A stretch of DNA of 44,284 bases from Hyphomicrobiales bacterium. Lineage in GTDB: Bacteria > Pseudomonadota > Alphaproteobacteria > Rhizobiales > Methyloligellaceae. Within the stretch, counting starts at the first letter, position 1. Each line of letters starts with the position of its first letter. The stretch lies in contig JAJFHO010000032.1 of assembly GCA_021775575.1 (NCBI GenBank), positions 1 to 44,284 of the forward strand, read 5' to 3'. Shown here in pieces: positions 16,781-23,642 of the stretch. The position numbers and the translations under genes are program-made. Under the pieces are notes generated by a model, which was given only the letters and a program-made list of their open reading frames with translations, was not told where the DNA came from and did no database searches.

Positions 16781-17790
16781 GTTGCCGGTTCGTCCAGGTC
16801 GCTTTGCATTATGGCGCTGTCACGGACGAGCGCTTTACGCAGCCGGGCACCAACCGGCGAGATTGCCGGAGGAAGGCCGCCAGCCGGCCGCTTGAGGACA
16901 ATGTCGCCCTCCGAGATCGCATGTCCGGCCGTCAGTTCCCGCGCCGCGTGCCAGCTGCGCCTGACCTTTTGCGCGGTTTCTCTCTCGCCCGGCGCGGGCT
17001 GCTTGCGGCCGTCGCCCAGAGCGAGCGAGGTATCGCGCAGTTTCACGACCATCTCCGCCAACTCGCCCGGCTCCAGCGAAGCGCGGTGATCGGGCCCCTG
17101 CAACGCGCGGTCCAGCGTGAAATGCTTTTCGACAATGCAGGCTCCCAACGCCACAGCCGCGACCGCGGCCTGATCGCCAAGGCTATGATCGGAGAATCCG
17201 ACCGGCAGAGCGAAATGCTCCGCCATTGCGGGGATTGCGCGCAGGTTCAGTGTTTCCATCGGAGCTGGATAAAGCGACGTACAGTGCAGGAGCGTAATGT
17301 CTGTCGCGCCGGCCTCACGCAGAGTGCTCACCGCTTCCTCGACTTCTTCAAGGGTCGCCATGCCGGTGGACAGCAGGATCGGCAGGCCGGTTCCCGCAAA
17401 GTGCCGCAGCGCCGGCGTGTTGGTGAGTTCCCCTGACGCAATCTTGATCCGGTCCATGCCTTTATCGGCGAAATAGTCGACCCATTCCGGATCGAAGGCC
17501 GTGCACAGAAACCCGATGCCACGGCTTTGGCATTCTGTTATCAGCCCGTCGTAATCAGATCGGCTCAATTCCAGCGGCTGCAGCAGCGCAACCTGATCGT
17601 TCAGACCTGTGGCCGATGCCTGATAGGCCGCCGTCGGTGCGCCGACCGCCACAAGATTCTCGGCCCGGAACGCCTGGAATTTGACGTAGTCCGCACCGGC
17701 ATCCGCGGCAGCGGAAACCATCTCTATGGCGCGCGCGACGTCTCCATTGTGGTTTACGCCCGCTTCCGCGATGACGAGCGGAAATCTCAC
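16777..17790 (-). CDS. neuB: NeuB-family nonulosonic acid synthase, copy 2 (337 aa)
   Basis: A NeuB/LegI/PseI-type PEP condensing enzyme. The barrel has VIAEAGVNHNGDVARAIEM, YVKFQAFRAENLV, IKIASGELTNTPAL, LLHCTSLYPAPMETLNLRAI, VGFSDHSLGDQAA and IVEKHFTLDRALQGPDHRAS. The C-terminal SAF domain starts near RRSWHAARELTAGHAISEGD. All are canonical, so this is the orthodox nonulosonate synthase of the locus. The start is GTG at 17790 in a GTGA overlap with the acetyltransferase stop; the longer open frame to 17895 is an extension antisense-free but unrelated to the family. It acts on the product of the adjacent NeuC-like enzyme. Confidence 0.93.
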   Translation of the reverse strand: MRFPLVIAEAGVNHNGDVARAIEMVSAAADAGADYVKFQAFRAENLVAVGAPTAAYQASATGLNDQVALLQPLELSRSDYDGLITECQSRGIGFLCTAFDPEWVDYFADKGMDRIKIASGELTNTPALRHFAGTGLPILLSTGMATLEEVEEAVSTLREAGATDITLLHCTSLYPAPMETLNLRAIPAMAEHFALPVGFSDHSLGDQAAVAAVALGACIVEKHFTLDRALQGPDHRASLEPGELAEMVVKLRDTSLALGDGRKQPAPGERETAQKVRRSWHAARELTAGHAISEGDIVLKRPAGGLPPAISPVGARLRKALVRDSAIMQSDLDEPAT

Positions 17791-18365
17791 AAGGGATACC
17801 GGGTCAATGCCTTGACCAGTATGCCGTCCGGCACCGCTACGCCCTGGAGAATGACCGAGCCCGCGCCGATCATGCAGTTTTTGCCGACGCTGCACCCGCC
17901 CAGCACGATCGCGCCGGGTGCGATATGGGTTCCCTCGCCAATCTGACTGTCATGCTCGACGATCGCGCCGGTGTTGATGATGACGCCGTCACCGATTACC
18001 GCACAGGGCTGAACAGTCGCCCCGGCCAGAATGACGACGCCCTTACCCAGAACCGCGCTCGCGGCGATCGTGGCCGTCTTGTGAACCAATGGCGGCGCCT
18101 CCCAGCCCTTCTCCAGGAAAGACCGGAATATGCCGAGCCGCTTTTGAAGCGCGCCGGGCTTGACACCGCCATGGCCCAAAACCAGTTTTCCCGGCTTGAG
18201 GGCATCGGCCTGCGACCTCTCGGCCAGATGCTTTCCGGCCAGCCAATCCTGGGGCCTTGGGTCGAGATAGGCATCGATCGGCTGACCCGCCTCCTCCAGC
18301 ATTTCGGCCAGCTGTTTGGCGTGCCCGCCCGCGCCGACAAGTAATCGGGTCACCTGCTTTTCCAC
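17787..18365 (-). CDS. NeuD/PglD-type sugar acyltransferase (192 aa)
   Basis: A left-handed beta-helix acyltransferase of the NeuD/PglD family. The N-terminal RLLVGAGGHAKQLAEMLE is the Rossmann-like sugar-binding part. From about residue 90 the hexapeptide repeats run (TATIAASAVLGKGVVILAGA, INTGAIVEHDSQIGEG, GGCSVGKNCMIGAGS). The catalytic His lies in VEHDSQIG. Such enzymes acetylate an amino or hydroxyl group of a nonulosonate precursor. It is the first gene of the 18 kb minus-strand operon. The start is GTG at 18365, with another GTG four codons later. Its leader carries the ops element at 18425-18436. Confidence 0.87.
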   Translation of the reverse strand: MEKQVTRLLVGAGGHAKQLAEMLEEAGQPIDAYLDPRPQDWLAGKHLAERSQADALKPGKLVLGHGGVKPGALQKRLGIFRSFLEKGWEAPPLVHKTATIAASAVLGKGVVILAGATVQPCAVIGDGVIINTGAIVEHDSQIGEGTHIAPGAIVLGGCSVGKNCMIGAGSVILQGVAVPDGILVKALTRYPL

Positions 18366-18424
18366 CTGGTCATGGTTGCAAACCGGTCTCCGGCATATCT
18401 GTCTGACAGGTTAAGCGCTTCAGC

Positions 18425-18436
18425 CACGCTACCGCC
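18425..18436 (-). promoter_or_regulatory. Perfect ops (RfaH recruitment) element in the operon leader
   Basis: The minus strand reads GGCGGTAGCGTG, identical to the ops core of enterobacterial JUMPstart leaders, where paused RNA polymerase recruits RfaH through the exposed non-template strand. It lies about 60 bases before the first gene of the long operon, in the correct orientation, and an RfaH/NusG paralog is encoded at 20385. This would let polymerase read the whole operon without termination. No other copy of the full 12-mer was seen in the window. Confidence 0.78.
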
Positions 18437-18528
18437 ACTTGGGTGACGCGACCGCCAACCATTTGCATAGATCGGAGTTTGGGGCACTCGACACAATTGT
18501 CTGCATTGCCGGATTGTTCGCGATAGAC

Positions 18529-18545
18529 TGTTCATGAAATGAACA
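18529..18545. promoter_or_regulatory. Operator-like palindrome 1 (GTTC-N7-GAAC)
   Basis: TGTTCAT-GAA-ATGAACA is a perfect inverted repeat with 7-base arms, in the intergenic region between the minus-strand glycan operon and the plus-strand aldo/keto reductase. It is centred 34 bases from a second palindrome with the same half-site spacing. A third copy of the form lies at 21598-21612. The binding protein is not known; the winged-helix regulator at 20885 is the obvious candidate. Confidence 0.6.
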
Positions 18546-18560
18546 TTATGGTCAAGGTTT

Positions 18561-18581
18561 AATGTTCACACGACGAACATT
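18561..18581. promoter_or_regulatory. Operator-like palindrome 2 (GTTC-N7-GAAC)
   Basis: AATGTTC, seven bases, GAACATT: a perfect inverted repeat in which the GTTC and GAAC half-sites keep the N7 spacing of palindrome 1. A further half-site (TGTTCATGAATG) overlaps the start of the aldo/keto reductase at about 18622. The pair lies about 50-100 bases upstream of that gene, so it could control both directions. The spacing equals that of alphaproteobacterial LexA boxes, but those are direct GTTC repeats, whereas this one is inverted. Confidence 0.6.
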
Positions 18582-18626
18582 GAAGTTAATGCCCGGCGGC
18601 CGCCGGACCACACCGGATTGCTGTTC

Positions 18627-19520
18627 ATGAATGCGCGCTTGCCTCTGACGCTTGGAACCGCCACCCTTGGAATGGCCTACGGCGTTGCCAATCCTCGGGA
18701 AATTCCGACCACGGATACAGCATTCGCTATTCTTGACCGGGCTTGGGAGACGGGTGTGACATGCCTCGATACCGCCCCCGCCTATGGCGAGGCGGAGAGA
18801 CGCATCGGCGAGTGGATGCGCTTGCGAAATGCCGGGCCCGCTCTGGTGACCAAGCTTCCTTCCCTTGCCGGCGTATCGGACGGCGATGCGGGGGCTGCGA
18901 TACGCAAAGCCCTCGAAGGCTCCTTCCGCGCGCTCGGCGTCACACGGGTATACGGATATCTGACCCATGATGCGACGGACTATCTTCGGCCGGCCGTAAG
19001 ACAGGCCCTGGCGGCCCTCTCGCATGAGGGAAAAATTGAGGGCTATGGCCCTTCGGTCTACGTCGCGGACGAGGTGTTCGCGGCGATTGACGCGGGATCG
19101 CCGGACCTGATCCAGCTCCCGGTCAGCGCACTGGATCAGCGGATGATTGTGTCCGGCGCGCTCGAGGCCTGCGAAAAAGCCGGGGTGACAATGTTTGCGC
19201 GAAGCGTTTTCCTGCAAGGTCTCCTTCTCATGCCGCCGGCACGAATTTCCGCAAAGCTCGCCGACCTGGTGCCGGCAGTCGATGCCTTTCAGGAGCTTGC
19301 GAGGAAAACGGAAATGAACCCGCAAAGCCTCGCCCTGCGCTTTGTCCGCGGTCTTTCGGGGGTCGCATCGGCCGTGGTCGGGGTCTATTCCACGCAGCAA
19401 CTCGATGAACTGGCAACAGCAGCAGCGGAACCGCCGCTCCAGCCGGCGATTGCCAACGCCCTCGGGTCTATCGCTGGTCAGATTCCCGAACCGCTGCTGG
19501 ACCCTCGGCACTGGCCGTAA
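18627..19520 (+). CDS. Aldo/keto reductase (297 aa)
   Basis: A NADPH-dependent TIM-barrel reductase. The catalytic tetrad is visible: Asp and Tyr in CLDTAPAYGEAERRIGEW, Lys in LVTKL, and His in YGYLTHDAT. The C-terminal cofactor segment VVGVYSTQQLDEL is also present. Length is near the family's 300. The ATG at 18627 is preferred to TTG at 18618. It is transcribed away from the nonulosonate operon, from a region holding two palindromic operators, which ties it to the glycan locus. Its last 53 bases overlap the end of the convergent methyltransferase gene. Related reductases occur in surface-sugar clusters with SpsF-type genes; the substrate is not known. Confidence 0.87.
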   Translation: MNARLPLTLGTATLGMAYGVANPREIPTTDTAFAILDRAWETGVTCLDTAPAYGEAERRIGEWMRLRNAGPALVTKLPSLAGVSDGDAGAAIRKALEGSFRALGVTRVYGYLTHDATDYLRPAVRQALAALSHEGKIEGYGPSVYVADEVFAAIDAGSPDLIQLPVSALDQRMIVSGALEACEKAGVTMFARSVFLQGLLLMPPARISAKLADLVPAVDAFQELARKTEMNPQSLALRFVRGLSGVASAVVGVYSTQQLDELATAAAEPPLQPAIANALGSIAGQIPEPLLDPRHWP

Positions 19521-20385
19521 TGGCCGGCACACGCGAAACCGTATCCAGCATTACGAGATTGGCAAGCAGCTTGCGGCCCAGCCATCCGAGCACGGGAATA
19601 GCCAGCAGCTGCCCCAGCAACCGCCTCAGGCCCTTTGGTCCGTCATAATCGCTCAAATCGCTTAATCCCATGAATCGCTTCATGGTTCGAATCTCGCAAT
19701 GCCCAAGGTACCGCCTGACTAGTTTCCGGTGGACCCACGGCCAACGCAGAAAAAGATGGCCCTCAGGCACTGTCATGTCCTGGCCCATACGCCTTAATAT
19801 TGCGAGCCATAGGCTGCGTGGCAGATAATGCAGCAGCCAGGTCTGCGTATGGCTGTCGTAGGGCACCAGCCTGTGCGGCACCTGATGATAGGCCATGCCG
19901 CCCGGCGCAAGCGTTCGTCCTTCCTCGGCATAATAGCTGTCGAGGACGTCGGGGTGAATATGCTCCACGACCTGGGTTGAGAACACAAAATCGAAATAGT
20001 CGTCGTCGAAGGGCAGCGTCTCGCCATCATACACGAAGAATCTTTGCCCCTTCAGACCCAGTCGGTCATTGAGGAAAGCGTTAAACGACTCGCACCATCC
20101 GCCAATGTCCACTCCGTGGATGCCCTCATACCCGTTGGCCAGCAGAAACAGCAGCGTAAGGGCGCCGCCGCATCCGTGATCCAGTATCCTGACTTGCGAT
20201 CTGGGACGCTCGCCGCGCGCCTCGTCAAGCAGGTCCAGAAAAAGCTGCAGATGGTAGGGTGGTTTTTCAGCGCATGCATCGACGGCGCTGCGAAACCCAG
20301 TCCAGGCGGCCGTGGGATCGCGGCCCTGCTGAATGGCATCGGCAAGCGGCCTGTATGCGGCCTTTATTTCCAGCCAGTTCGACAT
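19468..20385 (-). CDS. SAM-dependent methyltransferase, Methyltransf_11-like (305 aa)
   Basis: A class I methyltransferase. RILDHGCGGALTLLFLLANG is motif I (residues about 67-86), IHGVDIGGWCESFN carries the acidic residue of motif Post I, and FDDDYFDFVFSTQVVEHIHPD is the typical motif IV of this group. The C-terminal 110 residues are basic and partly hydrophobic (LLGQLLAIPVLGWLGRKLL), so membrane association is possible. The ATG at 20385 overlaps the NusG-paralog stop (TGATG). It probably methylates a sugar or a lipid-linked intermediate. It is the third gene of a regulator, NusG paralog, methyltransferase operon. Confidence 0.82.
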   Translation of the reverse strand: MSNWLEIKAAYRPLADAIQQGRDPTAAWTGFRSAVDACAEKPPYHLQLFLDLLDEARGERPRSQVRILDHGCGGALTLLFLLANGYEGIHGVDIGGWCESFNAFLNDRLGLKGQRFFVYDGETLPFDDDYFDFVFSTQVVEHIHPDVLDSYYAEEGRTLAPGGMAYHQVPHRLVPYDSHTQTWLLHYLPRSLWLAILRRMGQDMTVPEGHLFLRWPWVHRKLVRRYLGHCEIRTMKRFMGLSDLSDYDGPKGLRRLLGQLLAIPVLGWLGRKLLANLVMLDTVSRVPAITASAEGPAAVRESDQR

Positions 20386-20888
20386 CAACCCAGCGGCGTG
20401 ACCGCATCGATCGGCACTTCGGCCCGCACCTCGCGGCCGAGTAGCGACAGCAGGACGACGACCCGTTCGTCGTCGCGCGCAGTCTGGAAGATCGCTTCAT
20501 ATTCGGCAAAAGGACCTGCCTCGATCCGCAGCTTGGCGCCGGGCGAGAGATCGGCGTTGCGTGCGAGAATAACAAAGCCGTCTTCGTCCGACCGCTTCTC
20601 GATCTCTTCGATGATCTCGGCCGGCGCCGGTACCGGGTCAAGACCGCTGCGCACCAGATCGACGACACCGCGGGTTGACCGGATTACGCGCCACTCGGGC
20701 TCATCGGCATCAAAGGCAGCAAAAATGTAACGGGGGAACAATGGCGCGGGCACATCCTCGACACGCCGCGCATGCCGGCGGCGTTTTATGTATCGCGGAG
20801 CAAAGACTTCAAACCCCTGCCGCTCCAGATGCTCGCGTGCAACGGATTCCCGATGCGGCTGCGTATAAACCGCGTACCAGCGTTTCAT
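20385..20888 (-). CDS. RfaH-like NusG paralog, specialised antiterminator (167 aa)
   Basis: The N-terminal NGN domain starts RWYAVYTQPHRESVAREHLE and has FEVFAPRYIK, PLFPRYIFAAFD and VIRSTRGVVDLVR, the polymerase-clamp-binding surface of NusG/RfaH. The C-terminal KOW domain begins LSPGAKLRIEAGPFAEYEAIF. Short length (about 165) and location in a glycan locus mark it as an RfaH/UpxY-type specialised paralog, not the housekeeping nusG, which is normally beside secE and rplK. Such proteins are recruited at pauses to prevent Rho-dependent termination in long surface-polysaccharide operons. The perfect ops at 18425 is a good target. The ATG overlaps the regulator stop (ATGA). Confidence 0.92.
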   Translation of the reverse strand: MKRWYAVYTQPHRESVAREHLERQGFEVFAPRYIKRRRHARRVEDVPAPLFPRYIFAAFDADEPEWRVIRSTRGVVDLVRSGLDPVPAPAEIIEEIEKRSDEDGFVILARNADLSPGAKLRIEAGPFAEYEAIFQTARDDERVVVLLSLLGREVRAEVPIDAVTPLG

Positions 20889-21568
20889 TCGGCGGCCTGC
20901 TTCGCCTTACCGCGTTTCGCCTGCCGGCGGTGCGTCAACTGCAACAGTTTCGGAGCCAGCGTGCGCTTGGCGCCAATCTCCGATTCAATCGCCCTGTAGA
21001 CCGCGTCGGGCTCCGTCAGGTCCGTAACGATCACAGCATCGACGCCCTGAAGATGGCGGAGCGAACCGGCAATCGGCAACCCCTGGAAATTCTCCTGCGA
21101 CGACGACGGGTCGATCACGCCAACGAGAGTTATGTCGAAATCCCGTCCGCTGAGAATGCCAACCTCGGCAAGCTCTGAAACACCGGCAAAGGCGATCCGC
21201 TGCCAACCCTTTTGTACGCAATGCTCCAGAAGATCCGACATCTGCTTCCGCGCCCGGCGAAAAAAGGTAAAGGAGGACGACAGATAGTTGCCGGTCAGCC
21301 GCGCCTTTTCCGAAAAGCCCTGCGGTGTCAGATAATAGGCATAGCGCCGGGGCGGTACCTGCTGGATTTTTATCCAGCCCTTGCGGACGCAGCGCTTGAG
21401 GTAGGAGTTGGCGAGGCCGAGCGCAACACCCAGTTCACTCGAAATCATCCGTTGCGACATGTTCGCATCGCGCTCAATCGCGGTCAGCATACCGAGCGTG
21501 ATTTCGTCCTCGTTCCGGAAGCTGTCCGGCTCCCGGGCCGGTTCGCTTCCTCGTCCGGTCTTTGGCAT
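20885..21568 (-). CDS. Winged-helix regulator with a Rossmann-like C-terminal domain (227 aa)
   Basis: The N-terminal 100 residues are a winged helix like the MarR-type EPS-associated regulators: EITLGMLTAIERDANMSQRM, ELGVALGLANSYLKRCVRKG, then the wing RRYAYYLTPQGFSEKARL. Residues about 120-200 form a second domain, RIAFAGVSELAEVGILSGRD, LVGVIDPSS, GLPIAGSLRHLQGVDAVIVT, which looks like an N-terminal Rossmann domain of PglD or sugar-modifying proteins and might sense a nucleotide sugar. The ATG at 21568 is preferred to GTG at 21622 because a palindromic operator and a promoter lie between them. It is coupled to the NusG paralog, and may autoregulate and control the divergent operons. Confidence 0.8.
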   Translation of the reverse strand: MPKTGRGSEPAREPDSFRNEDEITLGMLTAIERDANMSQRMISSELGVALGLANSYLKRCVRKGWIKIQQVPPRRYAYYLTPQGFSEKARLTGNYLSSSFTFFRRARKQMSDLLEHCVQKGWQRIAFAGVSELAEVGILSGRDFDITLVGVIDPSSSQENFQGLPIAGSLRHLQGVDAVIVTDLTEPDAVYRAIESEIGAKRTLAPKLLQLTHRRQAKRGKAKQAAE

Positions 21569-21597
21569 GCCTGTCACTTTTCTCTTGATCTGCGAGC

Positions 21598-21627
21598 GTT
21601 CATAGCATGAACTCTCGATCACGTCAC
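21598..21627 (-). promoter_or_regulatory. Predicted regulator promoter overlapped by operator palindrome 3
   Basis: GTTCAT-AGC-ATGAAC (21598-21612) is a perfect palindrome of the GTTC-N7-GAAC form also seen at 18529 and 18561. On the minus strand it covers a possible -10 box TATGAA (21604-21599), 17 bases from a possible -35 box GTGACG (21627-21622). The region lies between the winged-helix regulator and asnB. The overlap of palindrome and -10 suggests autorepression; the promoter boxes are only 4/6 matches. Confidence 0.5.
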
Positions 21628-21701
21628 CCCGTCGCCGGGTAAGGGAGCCGATCGCAATTCCCGCAACCTGCGTCTTGTGCTTGAAAGAAAGACGTCACCT
21701 C

Positions 21702-23642
21702 ATGTGCGGTATCGCAGGACTTTGGGACTCTCGGGGTCCGGGCGAAGGCGAGATAAGCGAGCGCGCCCGGGCGATGACCGATGTGCTTGCCCATCGCGGG
21801 CCCGACAGCAGCGGCATCTGGACCGACCCGTCCGCCGGCGTTGGGCTGGGGCACCGCCGCCTTGCCATTCAGGACCTCTCCTCCGCCGGCGCCCAGCCCA
21901 TGGCAAGCGCCTGCGGTCGATATGTCGTCACCTACAATGGCGAGATATTCAACGCGCCGGACTTGCGCCGGGAGCTGGAGGCGAAGGGCGAACGTTTCCG
22001 CGGCACGTCCGACACGGAGGCTATGCTGGCCTGCTTCACCCGCCACGGCGTTAACGAGGCTCTAAAGCTGTTCGTCGGCCAGTTCGCTTTCGCATTGTGG
22101 GACAGGAAAGAAAAAACGCTGACCCTGGTGCGCGACCGGCTCGGCCTGAAGCCTCTCTATTGGTTTCATGATGGGGGCCTCACTCTGTTCGGCTCGGAGC
22201 TCAAGGCGCTGATGCGCCACCCCGACTTCACCCGAAACATCGACCGGCAAGCCGTTGCCGCCTATCTGCGCTACGCCTATGTGCCCTCGCCGATGAGCAT
22301 CTTCGCCAGAACCGAGAAAGTGCCTCCCGGCGGCCTGGTCCGCATCCATGCCGACGGCCGTACAGAGAGGGAGATCTGGTGGGATCTTGCGAGAATCGCC
22401 GCACGCGGCCTGTCCTCCCCGCGCGACGTCGATGCACAGACCGCCGCCGATGAAGCCGAAAAGCTGCTGCGCGACGCGGTAAAGAAACGGCTGCTGTCAG
22501 ACGTGCCGCTTGGCGCCCTGTTGTCGGGCGGCATCGATTCATCGCTTGTCGTCGCGCTGATGCAGTCGCAATCAAGCCGGCCCGTGCGCACTTTTTCGAT
22601 CGGTTTTGCGGAAACCGGCTATAACGAGGCGGCCGACGCGGCGGCGGTTGCGCGGCATCTTGGCACCGACCATACCGAGCTCATCCTTACGCCCGATGAC
22701 GCGCTGGCGGCGGTACCGGCGCTGGCTGAGATGTATGACGAACCTTTCGCCGACTCATCGCAGATACCCACGCATCTGGTCTCGGTGCTGGCGCGCAAAT
22801 CCGTTACGGTCGCGCTTTCAGGCGACGGCGGCGACGAGATCGCCGCCGGCTACCATCGCCATGCCTATATCGGCAACCTGTGGCCCCGGCTGAAGAATAT
22901 ACCGGGGCCGCTGCGTCACGCCGCGGCCGCTGCCATCGGATCGGTCCCTTCGCGGGCCTGGAACTCCATGTCCTCCGCGCTGCCGGCGCGCCGGCGCCCC
23001 CGCCTCGCCGCCGACAAGGCCAGCAAATTCGCCGCTCTGATCGGCGCGGATTCGGCCAACCAGGCCTACCGGGAGCTTGTTACGCATTGGAGCATCGCGG
23101 AACGCCTGCTGCCCGGCACGACCCGTGCCGAGACCATAGCGGATGACGACATGGGCATGGCGCGGATCGAGAACGCATTGGGGCGCATGCAATATCTCGA
23201 TATGGCGATGTATCTGCCCGACGATATTCTTTGCAAGGTCGACCGGGCCAGCATGGCGGTCGCGCTCGAAGTCCGGTGTCCCTTGCTGGACCACAATGTT
23301 GTGGAGTTTTTCTGGGAGTTGCCGCGCTCGCTTCTCGCCCGGTCGAACAAGGGCAAACTCCTGCTCAGGCAAATTCTCGCGCGCCACGTTCCCGAGGAAC
23401 TCTTCGAGCGCCCGAAGATGGGGTTCGGCGTCCCAATAGAATTCTGGCTGCGGGGCCCGTTGCGCGAGTGGGCCGAGGAACTGCTCGACGAAGACCGGCT
23501 GAAACGTGAAGGCATTTTCGACCCGGCACCAATACGCCAGGTCTGGCGGGAGCATCTGTCGGGCCGCGCGGATCATCAATACCGGCTGTGGACGATCCTG
23601 ATGTTCCAGGCATGGCATGAGCGTTGGATGAAAACATTTTAG
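21702..23642 (+). CDS. asnB: Glutamine-hydrolysing asparagine synthase-type amidotransferase (646 aa)
   Basis: A class II glutamine amidotransferase joined to an ATP-using synthetase. Cys2 in MCGIAGLWD is the glutaminase nucleophile. YNGEIFNAPDLRREL and RDRLGLKPLYW are further N-terminal blocks. The synthetase half has the PP-loop LLSGGIDSSLVVAL (about 274-287), LSGDGGDEIAAGYHRH and CKVDRASMAVALEVRCPLLDH. Although it could make asparagine, copies in exopolysaccharide loci often amidate other acids, for example uronic or nonulosonic acids. The start at 21702 is required by the nucleophile. It overlaps the convergent O-antigen ligase gene by four bases at its end. Confidence 0.92.
   Translation: MCGIAGLWDSRGPGEGEISERARAMTDVLAHRGPDSSGIWTDPSAGVGLGHRRLAIQDLSSAGAQPMASACGRYVVTYNGEIFNAPDLRRELEAKGERFRGTSDTEAMLACFTRHGVNEALKLFVGQFAFALWDRKEKTLTLVRDRLGLKPLYWFHDGGLTLFGSELKALMRHPDFTRNIDRQAVAAYLRYAYVPSPMSIFARTEKVPPGGLVRIHADGRTEREIWWDLARIAARGLSSPRDVDAQTAADEAEKLLRDAVKKRLLSDVPLGALLSGGIDSSLVVALMQSQSSRPVRTFSIGFAETGYNEAADAAAVARHLGTDHTELILTPDDALAAVPALAEMYDEPFADSSQIPTHLVSVLARKSVTVALSGDGGDEIAAGYHRHAYIGNLWPRLKNIPGPLRHAAAAAIGSVPSRAWNSMSSALPARRRPRLAADKASKFAALIGADSANQAYRELVTHWSIAERLLPGTTRAETIADDDMGMARIENALGRMQYLDMAMYLPDDILCKVDRASMAVALEVRCPLLDHNVVEFFWELPRSLLARSNKGKLLLRQILARHVPEELFERPKMGFGVPIEFWLRGPLREWAEELLDEDRLKREGIFDPAPIRQVWREHLSGRADHQYRLWTILMFQAWHERWMKTF

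Noticed and set aside
18529-18581. LexA/SOS boxes (GTTC-N7-GTTC)
   Set aside because: The half-sites are inverted (GTTC-N7-GAAC) and not direct repeats, and no DNA-repair gene is adjacent.
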